Shown piece by piece: positions 27,395-35,131 of a stretch of 64,000 bases of DNA. Position 1 is the first letter of the stretch. Each line of letters opens with the position of its first letter. Both the position numbers and the translations under genes were made by a program. The DNA comes from CAKZLS01 sp963771545 (lineage in GTDB: Bacteria; Pseudomonadota; Alphaproteobacteria; Rhodospirillales; Defluviicoccaceae). The notes under the pieces are model-generated. The model was not told the DNA's origin and ran no database searches. It saw nothing but the letters and a program-made list of their open reading frames with translations. The DNA is taken from contig CAVYTX010000002.1 of the NCBI GenBank assembly GCA_963771545.1, positions 1,736,001 through 1,800,000 of the forward strand, written 5' to 3'.

Positions 27395-28150
27395 TTAGCC
27401 GGCGTCTACGTAAATAACCTCTCCGGTGATCGCTCCCGTGTAGTTGCTGGCCAGCAGCAGCGCCGAGCGGCCGATCTCGCAAGCGTCCACGACGCGCTGG
27501 AGAGGGGCCTTACGAACGAACTCATTCAACAACTCGTCGAAGTGTTCGATGCCCGATGCCGCCCGGGTCTTCACCGCACCCGCAGAGATTGCGTTCACCC
27601 GGATCGCCTTGCTGCCCAGTTCGTGCGCCAGATACCGCACAGAGGACTCCAGCGCCGCCTTCACCGGGCCCATGACATTGTAGTGGTCGACTACCTTCTC
27701 GGCTCCGAGGTAGCTGAGCGTCATGAGGCTGCCGCCCTTATCCATGAGCGGCTCGGCAAGCTTTGCCATGGCGATGAAGGAATGGCATGAGATGAGCATG
27801 GACTCGGCGAACCCGTCCGCCGAGCAGTCGGTGAGCCGGCCGTGCAAGTCCTCCTTGCGCGCCCAAGCGACGGCGTGAAACAGGAAGTCAAGCCGACCCC
27901 ATTTCTCTTGAATGGTCTTGAAGATCGCCTCGACGTTTCCCGGCTGCGTCACGTCGCAGGGATGGAATATTGGAGCTTCCAGCTGTCGCGCCAGCGGCTC
28001 GACAAACGGCTTCGCCTTGTCGTTCAGGTAGGTGATCGCGAGATCGGCACCGGCGTTGCGAAAGTGTTGCGCCGCCGACCAGGCGAGACTGTGCTCGATG
28101 GCGATGCCGATGACCAAACCCTTTCGGCTCTTAAGATCGATCGTCTCCAT
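27395..28150 (-). CDS. fabI: Enoyl-[acyl-carrier-protein] reductase FabI, C-terminus clipped by IS
   Basis: 251 aa, ATG at 28150 with AGGAG upstream. FabI hallmarks: GLVIGIAIEHSLAWSAAQHFRNAGADLAITY (NAD-binding, GIA-x-SIA-like), and the catalytic Tyr-x6-Lys in SYLGAEKVVDHYNVMGPVKAALE. It ends EVIYVDAG, and its TAA at 27395-27397 abuts the IS end exactly; other FabI proteins continue about 6-15 residues more (usually YHxxGM). It catalyses the last reduction of fatty-acid elongation, or serves as an accessory copy beside phosphotransacetylase. Activity after the clip is uncertain. It overlaps the upstream gene by 20 bases. Confidence 0.88.
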   Translation of the reverse strand: METIDLKSRKGLVIGIAIEHSLAWSAAQHFRNAGADLAITYLNDKAKPFVEPLARQLEAPIFHPCDVTQPGNVEAIFKTIQEKWGRLDFLFHAVAWARKEDLHGRLTDCSADGFAESMLISCHSFIAMAKLAEPLMDKGGSLMTLSYLGAEKVVDHYNVMGPVKAALESSVRYLAHELGSKAIRVNAISAGAVKTRAASGIEHFDELLNEFVRKAPLQRVVDACEIGRSALLLASNYTGAITGEVIYVDAG

Positions 28151-29187
28151 TGGGAAATTGTCTCCTGTCGAAGGCTACGGTGTGGTCGGGCAGCACGCGG
28201 CCTCGGGCTGCGGCGCGCAATGAAAGGTAGAACTCAGTCTCCGCGAGGCTCGCCTCCAGCTCGTCATAGGTCCCGCGGCGGAACATGAGAACCGCCAAGG
28301 CGAGACCCGCCAGTCTCGCTGGAGCAGGATCGGCGCGCGAGCTCAGGATCACGGGCGCCGCGAGGCCGGCAACGATGCCGGCCGCGGTCGCTCCGGCCAG
28401 ATATTCCAGGTTCTTCGCCAGGATATTGCCGGACACCAGATCCGGAACGAGCAAGATGTCGGCATTGCCGGCGACTTCCGATTTGATCCCTTTTTCGCGG
28501 GCGGCCGCGGCGGAGATGGCGTTGTCGAACGCCAGCGGACCGTCGACAATGGCGCCGGAAATCTGTCCGCGCTGCGCCATCAGCGAGAGGCAGGCCGCGT
28601 CAAGCGTGGAGGCAATGGCGGGGTTGACGGTCTCAACCGCCGATAGCGCCGCCACCTTTGGTCGCTCGACGCCGAGGATGCGCGCTACCTCGACCGCATT
28701 CTGGACGATCTGCGCCTTGGCGTTCAGGTCCGGCGCTATGTTGATCGCAGCGTCGGTGATGTACAGCAGCTTCGGATAAGCGGGAATGTCGGTCACGAAC
28801 ACGTGGCTAACTCGCCGCCCAGCCACCCGCAATCCGCGGTCGTCGTGAAGGAGCGCGTGCATGAGGGTGTCCGTGTGCACCTGACCTTTCATGATCGCGT
28901 CGGCTGCCCGTTGCCGCACCAATTCGACCGCCTTCCCCGCAGCGGCGGCATTGCTTTCGACGGCGATCAGACACGCATCATCCATGGACCAGTCCAACTC
29001 GTTGGCGAGCCGCTTGATCGATGCCGGGTCCCCGATCAGAAGGGGATCGACAGAGTCCCAGCAACTCTGCTTCCCGCAGGGTCTCCAGGACGCTGCGTTG
29101 TCCCGCGTTGACCACTGCCACGCGGATAGGCCCCAACCCCTTGGCGGCGCCGAACAGGTCCTGCAGGCTGCGGAATCCTTCATTCAT
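28131..29187 (-). pseudogene. Phosphate acetyl/butyryltransferase, frameshifted near the N-terminus
   Basis: The ATG at 29187 overlaps the previous stop (ATGA) and gives MNEGFRSLQDLFGAAKGLGPIRVAVVNAGQRSVLETLREAELLGL. One extra base at about 29052 (GAC-A-GAGTC on the plus strand) then shifts the frame; without it the product continues VDPLLIGDPASIKRLANELDWS, DAIMKGQVHTDTLMHALL, SHVFVTDIPAYPKLLYITDAAINIAPDL and AGNADILLVPDLVSGNILAKNL, all typical of the PTA_PTB family. The C-terminal about 45 residues after MFRRG do not resemble the family. In related clusters an acetate kinase gene usually sits between this gene and fabI; it is absent here. Confidence 0.8.
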
Positions 29188-29408
29188 TGCACCGGTCCAC
29201 ATGTCTTGCGACTGTTACAGCCATTGTCTCTAGGATGGCAGTCGATCATGCATTCCTCCTCGGTGAGGGGGGGCGTGCAGGCCGTCCCGCCAATAGAGAT
29301 CCCGAAATAGTCGGCCGTACCCTTCACGCCGGGCGGTTCCTTGATCGCCTGCATCGAGGCTTTCGCAGCTTCTTGCGCATGGCGCGTTGCATTTTTGGTG
29401 ACAGCCAT
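29184..29408 (-). CDS. Hypothetical 74-aa protein coupled to the phosphotransacetylase gene
   Basis: ATG at 29408 with GGAG seven bases upstream; the stop overlaps the next ATG (ATGA), which supports translation. The product begins MAVTKNATRHAQEAAKASMQ, an amphipathic Ala-rich start, and ends with a Cys-rich stretch (CMIDCHPRDNGCNSRKTC). No family recognised. The abrupt change of character after about residue 40 suggests that it may be the truncated start of a longer protein. Confidence 0.45.
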   Translation of the reverse strand: MAVTKNATRHAQEAAKASMQAIKEPPGVKGTADYFGISIGGTACTPPLTEEECMIDCHPRDNGCNSRKTCGPVQ

Positions 29409-29524
29409 TGTTGCTCCGTCAAAAAATTTATTCGTTTTCGCGCGGGCGCTTGGACGACTTCAGACCCCTGTTCCATGTATAAGACGGCAAGCGGGCGGTT
29501 TTATTACAGTAGAATGGCGCAAGC

Positions 29525-30163
29525 TTAAGCCGGACGTGCGCCGGATCCGGGAACGTCACATTCGCAGTTCCGAAACCCGTGCTCCGGACACGTCGAGCAC
29601 ATTCCGAGCAATGACTGCTTGAGGGCCTGCCGTGCGCGATGCCCGCGCACCGCCAGATTGTTCAGCGTGAGGCTGAGTTGATCCGCAACGGTGCGTCGGT
29701 CATGCCCCAAGAGATCGATACGGTTAAGAAGCTCTCTGTAACCATGCTGCAATTTGGCCATGGCTTGATGCAAACAGTGACAAACCTCGCCTAAGGATTG
29801 GCCAAGGAATGAGCCGTTGCTGCCGCTGGCATGGATTTCCTGGAACCAGGCAAAGTCCGCCTCGTGCGTTTTACGGACCTCTTCGGCGCGCAGGAAGTCG
29901 ATCAGGGTCGAGTGAAGTACTCGGTAGAGCCAAGGAATGACTTTCGTTTTGGCTTGCAAATTTGGAGCGTTTTTCTTGGCCCGAAGATAGAATTCCTGAA
30001 GCAAGTCTTCCGCGCGGTCCCTGCTTCCGACACGCCGGATCAGCCAGTGCAAGAAAACCTGCCGGTTATCGATAAGAACCTCATGGACGAAATCGCCGGT
30101 TTGTTCCACATGTCCGGTCCTTATGTATGTCTCGTTTCGAATATCCATGTCATTCGCGCTCAT
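29525..30163 (-). CDS. ECF-type RNA polymerase sigma factor with Cys-rich C-terminal tail
   Basis: 212 aa. Region 2 reads LHWLIRRVGSRDRAEDLLQEFYLRAKK, then VIPWLYRVLHSTLIDFLRAEEVRKTHEAD (promoter-melting part); region 4 reads LNRIDLLGHDRRTVADQLSLTLNNLAVRGHRARQAL. After region 4 comes a distinctive tail, CSTCPEHGFRNCECD, four Cys and one His, which could bind metal. No anti-sigma gene is adjacent. It is the last gene of the minus-strand operon that begins at the operator-bearing promoter near 32340, so it may be both metal-responsive and metal-induced. Copper sensing is inference. Confidence 0.8.
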   Translation of the reverse strand: MSANDMDIRNETYIRTGHVEQTGDFVHEVLIDNRQVFLHWLIRRVGSRDRAEDLLQEFYLRAKKNAPNLQAKTKVIPWLYRVLHSTLIDFLRAEEVRKTHEADFAWFQEIHASGSNGSFLGQSLGEVCHCLHQAMAKLQHGYRELLNRIDLLGHDRRTVADQLSLTLNNLAVRGHRARQALKQSLLGMCSTCPEHGFRNCECDVPGSGARPA

Positions 30164-30182
30164 GTCGGTTGTTTGCTTCCGT

Positions 30183-30506
30183 TCAGACGCGTCTTGTCGC
30201 GAAAAAGTTGTAGAGAGGCGCGAACACCAGGGCGATGTACCAGCCGTATGCGAACGTCTCGACCAGCCCCAATAGAAAGCTCTGCCACGTCAACCAGGCG
30301 AAGCCGGGAAGAAGCTTCAACCACATCTCGTACATTGCCCACTGAGGAAACAGGAGATCGAAGCCCACGCAAAAAACGTAGGTCACGGACAGGAAAAGGC
30401 CGAGGCTCATGCCAAGCGCGAACACCGGAATGCGCCGGTTGGGAACCAACGGCAAGGGAGTCCCCGAGAGCGTTCTTGGGATTGCCACGTCGCTCGGGTC
30501 AGGCAT
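30183..30506 (-). CDS. DUF5676-like small membrane protein
   Basis: 107 aa from the ATG at 30506, eight bases inside the YHS gene end, with GGAGGAAGG upstream. Two strong membrane segments: FALGMSLGLFLSVTYVFCVGFDLLF, and a second after FAWLTWQSFLLGLVETFAYGWYIALVFAPLYNFFA. The spacing and the WxSFLLGLVE...YGWYxALVFxPLYNFF pattern fit DUF5676 proteins, which are usually found in heavy-metal clusters. The function is unknown; translational overlap with the YHS gene suggests joint action. Confidence 0.7.
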   Translation of the reverse strand: MPDPSDVAIPRTLSGTPLPLVPNRRIPVFALGMSLGLFLSVTYVFCVGFDLLFPQWAMYEMWLKLLPGFAWLTWQSFLLGLVETFAYGWYIALVFAPLYNFFATRRV

Positions 30507-30891
30507 TGCCGCGGCCTTCCTCCCGGTGATGCTCGAGGCTGGGTACGGCGGGATCGGCATGACCGTTGCCCTTTCCTCCTAGATACGTCTCGGGAGCCAC
30601 CTCGAACACGTCCCGGCATTCGCGAGAGCAGAAATAGTAGACCCAGCCATTATGAACGCTGGACCTGGCGTGTTCGGTATGAACTTCCTTGCCGCAGACG
30701 GGATCGATGTCCTTTTCGGGAGCGGTCCAGGTCAGCTCCTCGGTCTTCGCTGCCGGCTTTTCCACATGATCAGAGTGGTCGTGTCCGCTTTTCTTTCCGT
30801 GGCCATGACCGAATATGTGCGCGCCACATCCGAAGCGCATCATCAGAAAAAACAACCCGCCCCAAAGAAGCAGCGGCAGTACCCCTTCCAT
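30499..30891 (-). CDS. YHS-domain membrane-anchored metal-binding protein
   Basis: 130 aa, ATG at 30891 with TAGGAG upstream. The N-terminal helix (MEGVLPLLLWGGLFFLMMRFG) is followed by a His-rich loop (HIFGHGHGKKSGHDHSDH) and the YHS domain (DPVCGKEVHTEHARSSVHNGWVYYFCSRECRDVFEVAPETYLG), whose Cys residues bind transition metals as in copper ATPases. Probably a copper-binding accessory at the inner membrane. It follows the hemerythrin gene by nine bases. Confidence 0.85.
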   Translation of the reverse strand: MEGVLPLLLWGGLFFLMMRFGCGAHIFGHGHGKKSGHDHSDHVEKPAAKTEELTWTAPEKDIDPVCGKEVHTEHARSSVHNGWVYYFCSRECRDVFEVAPETYLGGKGNGHADPAVPSLEHHREEGRGNA

Positions 30892-30900
30892 CTGGATCTC

Positions 30901-31377
30901 CTATTGGCCTGAGGCGGTATGCGGTTCGGCGCGGTCTGTGTCGGCCGACATTGGCTCGGCCGCGAGGGGCGCATTCTTGAAAGAGGTTGAGCGAATGTGC
31001 TTGCCGAGCGGCTTGTCCCAGATCTCGATATGAGCCAGGGCCCAGCTGGAAAGGAGATCGAACATCTTGGAGGTGTCGTATCGGCCGCACTCAAGGGTGC
31101 GCTGCAGCCGCAACAGTTCGTCCAGAAAAACCCTGTGTTCGCTCTTGTGTTCGTCAAGGTCGGGATAGCCGGCGTCGGCCATGAGAGCTTCTTCCCGAAG
31201 GAAGTTTCTTGTCAGATAGACAATGGTATCCTCGATCTTGTGGCACATCCTCGATCGCATTTCGCAAGGATAGTCCGAGGCGAAAAGCTCGTTGAGCACG
31301 AAGAAAAGGCTCTGATTGTGGGTATCGATCTGCTGCACCTTCGTCTCAAGATCGTCTGACCAAATGAGTTTGGACAT
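30901..31377 (-). CDS. Bacteriohemerythrin
   Basis: 158 aa from the ATG at 31377, with AGGAG upstream; it overlaps the preceding small gene by 32 bases. The di-iron ligands are visible in IWSDDLETKVQQIDTHNQSLFFVLNELF (HN), then FLREEALMADAGYPDLDEHKSEHRVFLDEL (E, H, H) and LSSWALAHIEIWDKPLGKHI (HIxxxD). It binds O2 reversibly. In this operon it could scavenge O2 or deliver it to the periplasmic multicopper oxidase, but that is inference. A C-terminal tail of about 25 residues is polar and unconserved-looking. Confidence 0.88.
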   Translation of the reverse strand: MSKLIWSDDLETKVQQIDTHNQSLFFVLNELFASDYPCEMRSRMCHKIEDTIVYLTRNFLREEALMADAGYPDLDEHKSEHRVFLDELLRLQRTLECGRYDTSKMFDLLSSWALAHIEIWDKPLGKHIRSTSFKNAPLAAEPMSADTDRAEPHTASGQ

Positions 31378-31594
31378 GTGCTTCTCCTGTATTGATGCTT
31401 GGTTTCCCGACCCTCGCGGCCGGCGCGGCTCGTTCTCCGTAATCTCTTCGCAAATCACGGATGAGCAAGCCGAGGACGACGACAATGACGGCGAGGAAAA
31501 GGGCGGACAGGATGCCGTGAAAGCCGAAAAGCCAGTGCCAAGAGCTTTCGCTCCATTCCATCATTTCGTGATGTAACGAGCCCTCATCCCACAT
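31346..31594 (-). CDS. Small single-pass membrane protein of the metal operon, unknown
   Basis: 82 aa from the ATG at 31594 (GGAAGGA upstream; an earlier in-frame start at 31618 lacks a site). N-terminus MWDEGSLHHEMMEWSESSWHW is rich in His, Met and Trp, followed by one membrane helix (LFGFHGILSALFLAVIVVVLGLLI) and a basic cytoplasmic tail. The periplasmic Met/His cluster would suit Cu(I) binding. No named family recognised. Confidence 0.6.
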   Translation of the reverse strand: MWDEGSLHHEMMEWSESSWHWLFGFHGILSALFLAVIVVVLGLLIRDLRRDYGERAAPAARVGKPSINTGEAHVQTHLVRRS

Positions 31595-31658
31595 CTGTTT
31601 ATCCTTCCCTTCCTCCAAGCCCGCGGGCGTCGTTGCGCCGGCGGGCCATGTTCTCTTT

Positions 31659-32264
31659 CTATGTCTTGGACGGAGCGCCTCCGCCGGTATCGCTCTCGCA
31701 GGGCGCCATCATTCCTTGTCCGCCCATCATTCTGGTTGTCCCCATGGATCGACCCATGAGCTCACCATGCAAGACAAGCGTGCGCGCGGCGCGCTTTTGA
31801 TCGTCCGTAAGAACGTCGAGCAACGCGCTGTGCGCGGCTTGCACATCTTCAAGGGCTTGGCGCTGCGACTTGTGAATGCCGTCCATCAGAACGCGCACGT
31901 CCTGCGCGCTCGTGTTCGGATCGTGCACCTTGTCCATGGCGTCATGCATGGAGCGCATCGCTTCGGCATTATCCTGGAGCGCGCCGATATAGGCCTGCCA
32001 GGCCGGCTGCTGATCCTCGGTAATCGCCAGCCTATCCTTGATGCTGTTGGCCAAAGCCGAGTCGACTCCATGAGGTCCGATCATGCTCAGACCATGATCC
32101 ATCATCCCGTGAGTCATGCCCTGGGACTGAACAACTCCCTTGGACAACTGTTTTCCCGCATCCGCATCGCCGTGGTGGGCGGGGTCGGCGAAACTGGGCG
32201 AGCCTGTCAGGGCGAAAGTGGCGGCCACAGCTGCCGCGGCGGTGCTCATAAGTATCGGTTTCAA
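31659..32264 (-). CDS. Spy/CpxP-like periplasmic protein (LTxxQ type)
   Basis: About 201 aa from a TTG at 32264, preceded by AAAGGAG; this gives the signal peptide MKPILMSTAAAAVAATFALTGSPSFA with a Lys in the n-region. The mature protein starts with His/Asp residues (DPAHHGDADAG), has Met/His-rich MTHGMMDHGLSMIG, and two LTxxQ-like motifs, LAITEDQQPAWQAYI and LDVLTDDQKRAA. Such proteins act as periplasmic chaperones or metal-stress sensors. It is the first gene of the six-gene minus-strand operon, directly behind a promoter with the island's paired operator. Confidence 0.75.
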   Translation of the reverse strand: MKPILMSTAAAAVAATFALTGSPSFADPAHHGDADAGKQLSKGVVQSQGMTHGMMDHGLSMIGPHGVDSALANSIKDRLAITEDQQPAWQAYIGALQDNAEAMRSMHDAMDKVHDPNTSAQDVRVLMDGIHKSQRQALEDVQAAHSALLDVLTDDQKRAARTLVLHGELMGRSMGTTRMMGGQGMMAPCESDTGGGAPSKT

Positions 32265-32303
32265 AATCGAAAGCTCCTTTTCCGTATCGATTGCTTGAAC
32301 CGC

Positions 32304-32366
32304 ATTTAAGAGCATCGGTGTTGCTCAAGTTTGTCCGGCATCCCCACTCTTGTTGACAAAGTTTGC
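32304..32366 (-). promoter_or_regulatory. Paired-box promoter of the Spy-YHS-sigma operon
   Basis: On the minus strand GCAAAC (32366-32361) and ACAAAC (32334-32329) lie 32 bp apart. The second is inside GGACAAACTT; exactly 22 nt after its GACA stands TTAAAT (32309-32304), a -10-like hexamer. The same layout occurs before copA, the cus operon and the 50-codon ORF at 50136. A plus-strand GACAAATCGTGTGACA at 32381 may serve the divergent cytochrome gene. Confidence 0.7.
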
Positions 32367-32539
32367 CGAGCGCCCCCGCCGACAAATCGTGTGACAATTT
32401 TTCATTTGGTCCCGCGCCAATGGCTGTGGAGCAACCAGAGGTCCAAAGGGTCGCATGACAGCGGGCGAAAGCGTCGGGAACCGTTTCGCGCGCATGGGCG
32501 TTCTGTTCTCGAGCCTGCTCTGTCTGACGGAGGACCGAC

Positions 32540-33069
32540 GTGAAAATTTTTCTGGGGTTCATGCTTGGGATCGTGGCGGTGATTCTCGCTGGATCGCCTT
32601 CATCTATTCGTGGATTTACAATGTCGCGGCCACGGCGCCCCACAACCCGGCCATCCGCTGGGCGCTACACACGACGATGCACAATTCGGTTACGGCGCGC
32701 GCCGAAGACATCACGGCTCCGCAGCGCTTCGACGAGGATCAGGTCCGCAAAGGGCTCGAGCACTTCGGCGAGACCTGCGTGGAGTGCCACGGCGCACCCG
32801 GGGTCAAGCCGTCAGAAGTGGGCCGGGGCCTGCGGCCCGAGCCGCCCGACTTGGCGGAGGCGGTCAAAGAGTGGGCCCCGCCGCAGCTTTTCTGGATCGT
32901 CAAGAACGGCGTCAAGATGACTGGGATGCCCGCCTTCGGCCCCACCCATACGGACGAGGATCTGTGGGCTGTCGTCGCTTTTCTGGGTCGCCTGCCGGAC
33001 ATGTCCCCGGAGGACTACCGGGCCATGGCGCCGGGCGCGCCCAAGGCCGCGGCAGAAGAACAACAGTGA
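32540..33069 (+). pseudogene. Class I cytochrome c, frameshifted after the signal peptide
   Basis: A GTG at 32540 with GGAGG upstream gives MKIFLGFMLGIVAVILAG, a signal anchor; from about 32594 the family sequence continues in the next frame: IAFIYSWIYNVAATAPHNPAIRWALHTTMHNSV, heme motif CVECHG, and distal ligand region MTGMPAFGPTH, to the TGA at 33069. Loss of one base near 32594 explains the break. Cytochromes of this type often accompany copper-resistance genes. It is divergent from the Spy operon and upstream of copA. Confidence 0.8.
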
Positions 33070-33140
33070 CGCCGAAGGTCGCCACTGCCTCGCACGCCGT
33101 CAACCGGACCCTGCTCGGGCGTCTGGGAGTCTGGATACCG

Positions 33141-33202
33141 GCAAACTTTGTTACAAATCGCCAACGGGTTGACAAACTTTGGAAACAGCCGCCGCCTATA
33201 AC
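33141..33202 (+). promoter_or_regulatory. Paired-box promoter of copA
   Basis: GCAAACTTTGTTACA starts at 33141 and TTGACAAACTTTGG carries ACAAAC at 33172, 31 bp later. TATAAC at 33197-33202 lies 22 nt after GACA and would be the -10. A leader of about 110 nt then precedes the copA GTG at 33317. Confidence 0.72.
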
Positions 33203-33316
33203 CGCGGTCGGCATCGTGGAGTGTGTTCCGCGACTTGGTGGGACAAGTCGACGTGGCCGAGTAGGCGGGGCCACTGCGGGCGGCCTGAAACGGCCCCACA
33301 TGAGGGAGAGAGAAAC

Positions 33317-35131
33317 GTGATCACGAGACGACGCCTTCTCAAAACCGTGCCTTCCGCGGCCGCGCTCGCGGCGCTTCAGCCTTGGCTTCCGGCTTGGGCG
33401 CGCAACATCACGGGAACGCGCGCGCCCGGCGACCCGCGCACCGGCGCCCACGAATTCGACCTGACCATCGCCGAAAAGCCGATCGCCATCGACGGCCGGC
33501 AGGGCTTGGCGATGACGCTGAACGGCGGGATTCCCGGACCGATCATGCGCTTCAAGGAGGGCGAAACCGTCACCATCCGGGTGCACAACAGGCTTCCGGA
33601 GGCCACGTCCATCCACTGGCACGGCATTCTTCTGCCGTTCCGGATGGACGGCGTGCCGGGGGTTACCTTTCCCGGCATCGAGGCGGGCGCGACCTTCACC
33701 TACCGCTATCCCGTCAAGCAGAGCGGCACCTACTGGTACCACAGCCATACGAAGCTTCAGGAGCAACTCGGCCACTATGGGCCGTTGATCATCGATCCGG
33801 CCGAACCCGAGCCGTTCGCCTATGACCGCGAGCACGTTGTGGTTCTAGCGGACTGGACCTTCGACGATCCTTACCGGCTGTTCGCCAAGCTCAAGAAAAT
33901 GGGCGACTCCCTGAATTATCAGAAGCGCACCGTGGGAGACTTCTTCGACGACGTCGAGGCGGCCCGGCTGGGCGCGATACTCAAGGACCGCCTGGCCTGG
34001 GGCAAGATGCGCATGGATCCTACCGACATCGCCGACATCACCGGCCACAATTACACCTACCTGATGAACGGTCAGGGACCCCGGACCCACTGGACCGGTC
34101 TGTTCAAACCCGGAGAGCGGGTGCGGCTGCGCTTCATCAACGCCTCGACGATGAGCTATTTCAACGTCCGCATTCCAGGTCTTCCCATGACCGTGGTGCA
34201 AGCCGACGGCCAGAACGTCGAGCCGGTCGACGTCGACGAGTTTCAGATCGCCGTCGCCGAAACCTACGACGTCATTGTCTCTCCCCGAGACCGGGTTGCA
34301 TACACGATCATGGCGGAATTGCTCGATCGCAGCGGCTACGCCCGCGGCACGCTGGCGACGCAAAAGGGCCTGGTCGGTCCGGTTCCGCCGCTGCGCGAGC
34401 GGCCCCTGCGGACCATGGTCGACATGGGGATGAAAATGGAGGACATGGATATGTCCAAGAGCAAGGGCATGGATATGTCCAAGAACAAAGGAATGGGCTC
34501 GCATGCCGGCCATATGGGAATGGACCAAAGCCACGGCGGCCAGACGGGTGGCGGGAAGGTGGGCAGCATGATGGAGAAGGCCGGGCCGATCGTCGCCCGC
34601 CATGGCTCCGACGGCCACGGCCTGGGCAACATCACGGTGGCGACCTTCGAGCGCGACCGTCTCGGCGAGCCCGGAACAGGCCTGGAGGACGTCGGCCACC
34701 GCGTGCTTGTCTACACCGATCTCAAGTCGGTCACGCCCTACAACCAAAGCCCTCCCCAGCGGGAAATCGAACTCCACCTCACCGGCAACATGGACCGTTA
34801 CATGTGGTCGTTCGACGGCAAGAAGTTCTCCGAGGTCAAGGGGCCGATCCCGTTCAGTTTGGGCGAACGCCTGCGGCTGATCTTGGTCAACGACACCATG
34901 ATGGAGCATCCGATCCATCTGCACGGCATGTTCATGGAACTTGAGAACGGACACGGCGCCCATATTCCGCGCAAGCACACCGTCAACGTGAAACCGGGCG
35001 AGCGCCTGTCGGTGCTGATCAACGCCGACGCGCCGGGCCGGTGGGCGTTCCACTGCCACCTTCTTTATCACATGGAGATGGGAATGTTCCGGGTCGTCGA
35101 GGTGACGCCCTACGAGGGAGATCCGTCATGA
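33317..35131 (+). CDS. copA: Periplasmic multicopper oxidase CopA
   Basis: 604 aa from the GTG at 33317 (GGGAGAG upstream). Twin-arginine signal ITRRRLLKTVPSAAALAAL. All copper sites of the CopA/PcoA family are present: HWHG and WYHSH in domain 1, HPIHLHGMF and HCHLLYHMEMGMFRV at the C-terminus. A Met/His-rich insert at about 370-425 contains repeats of MDMSKxKGMDM and SHAGHMGMDQSHGG, as in other copper-storing members. It oxidises Cu(I) in the periplasm. It overlaps copB by four bases and sits behind the paired-box promoter. Confidence 0.95.
   Translation: MITRRRLLKTVPSAAALAALQPWLPAWARNITGTRAPGDPRTGAHEFDLTIAEKPIAIDGRQGLAMTLNGGIPGPIMRFKEGETVTIRVHNRLPEATSIHWHGILLPFRMDGVPGVTFPGIEAGATFTYRYPVKQSGTYWYHSHTKLQEQLGHYGPLIIDPAEPEPFAYDREHVVVLADWTFDDPYRLFAKLKKMGDSLNYQKRTVGDFFDDVEAARLGAILKDRLAWGKMRMDPTDIADITGHNYTYLMNGQGPRTHWTGLFKPGERVRLRFINASTMSYFNVRIPGLPMTVVQADGQNVEPVDVDEFQIAVAETYDVIVSPRDRVAYTIMAELLDRSGYARGTLATQKGLVGPVPPLRERPLRTMVDMGMKMEDMDMSKSKGMDMSKNKGMGSHAGHMGMDQSHGGQTGGGKVGSMMEKAGPIVARHGSDGHGLGNITVATFERDRLGEPGTGLEDVGHRVLVYTDLKSVTPYNQSPPQREIELHLTGNMDRYMWSFDGKKFSEVKGPIPFSLGERLRLILVNDTMMEHPIHLHGMFMELENGHGAHIPRKHTVNVKPGERLSVLINADAPGRWAFHCHLLYHMEMGMFRVVEVTPYEGDPS

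Noticed and set aside
26475..27397. Target duplication of IS copy 2
   Set aside because: Flanking triplets are GTA and TTA and the two flanks belong to different genes, so it is not a simple insertion.
26555..27790. 411-codon plus-strand open frame running through IS copy 2 into fabI
   Set aside because: Antisense to the transposase and fabI; the same antisense frame appears in IS copy 1.
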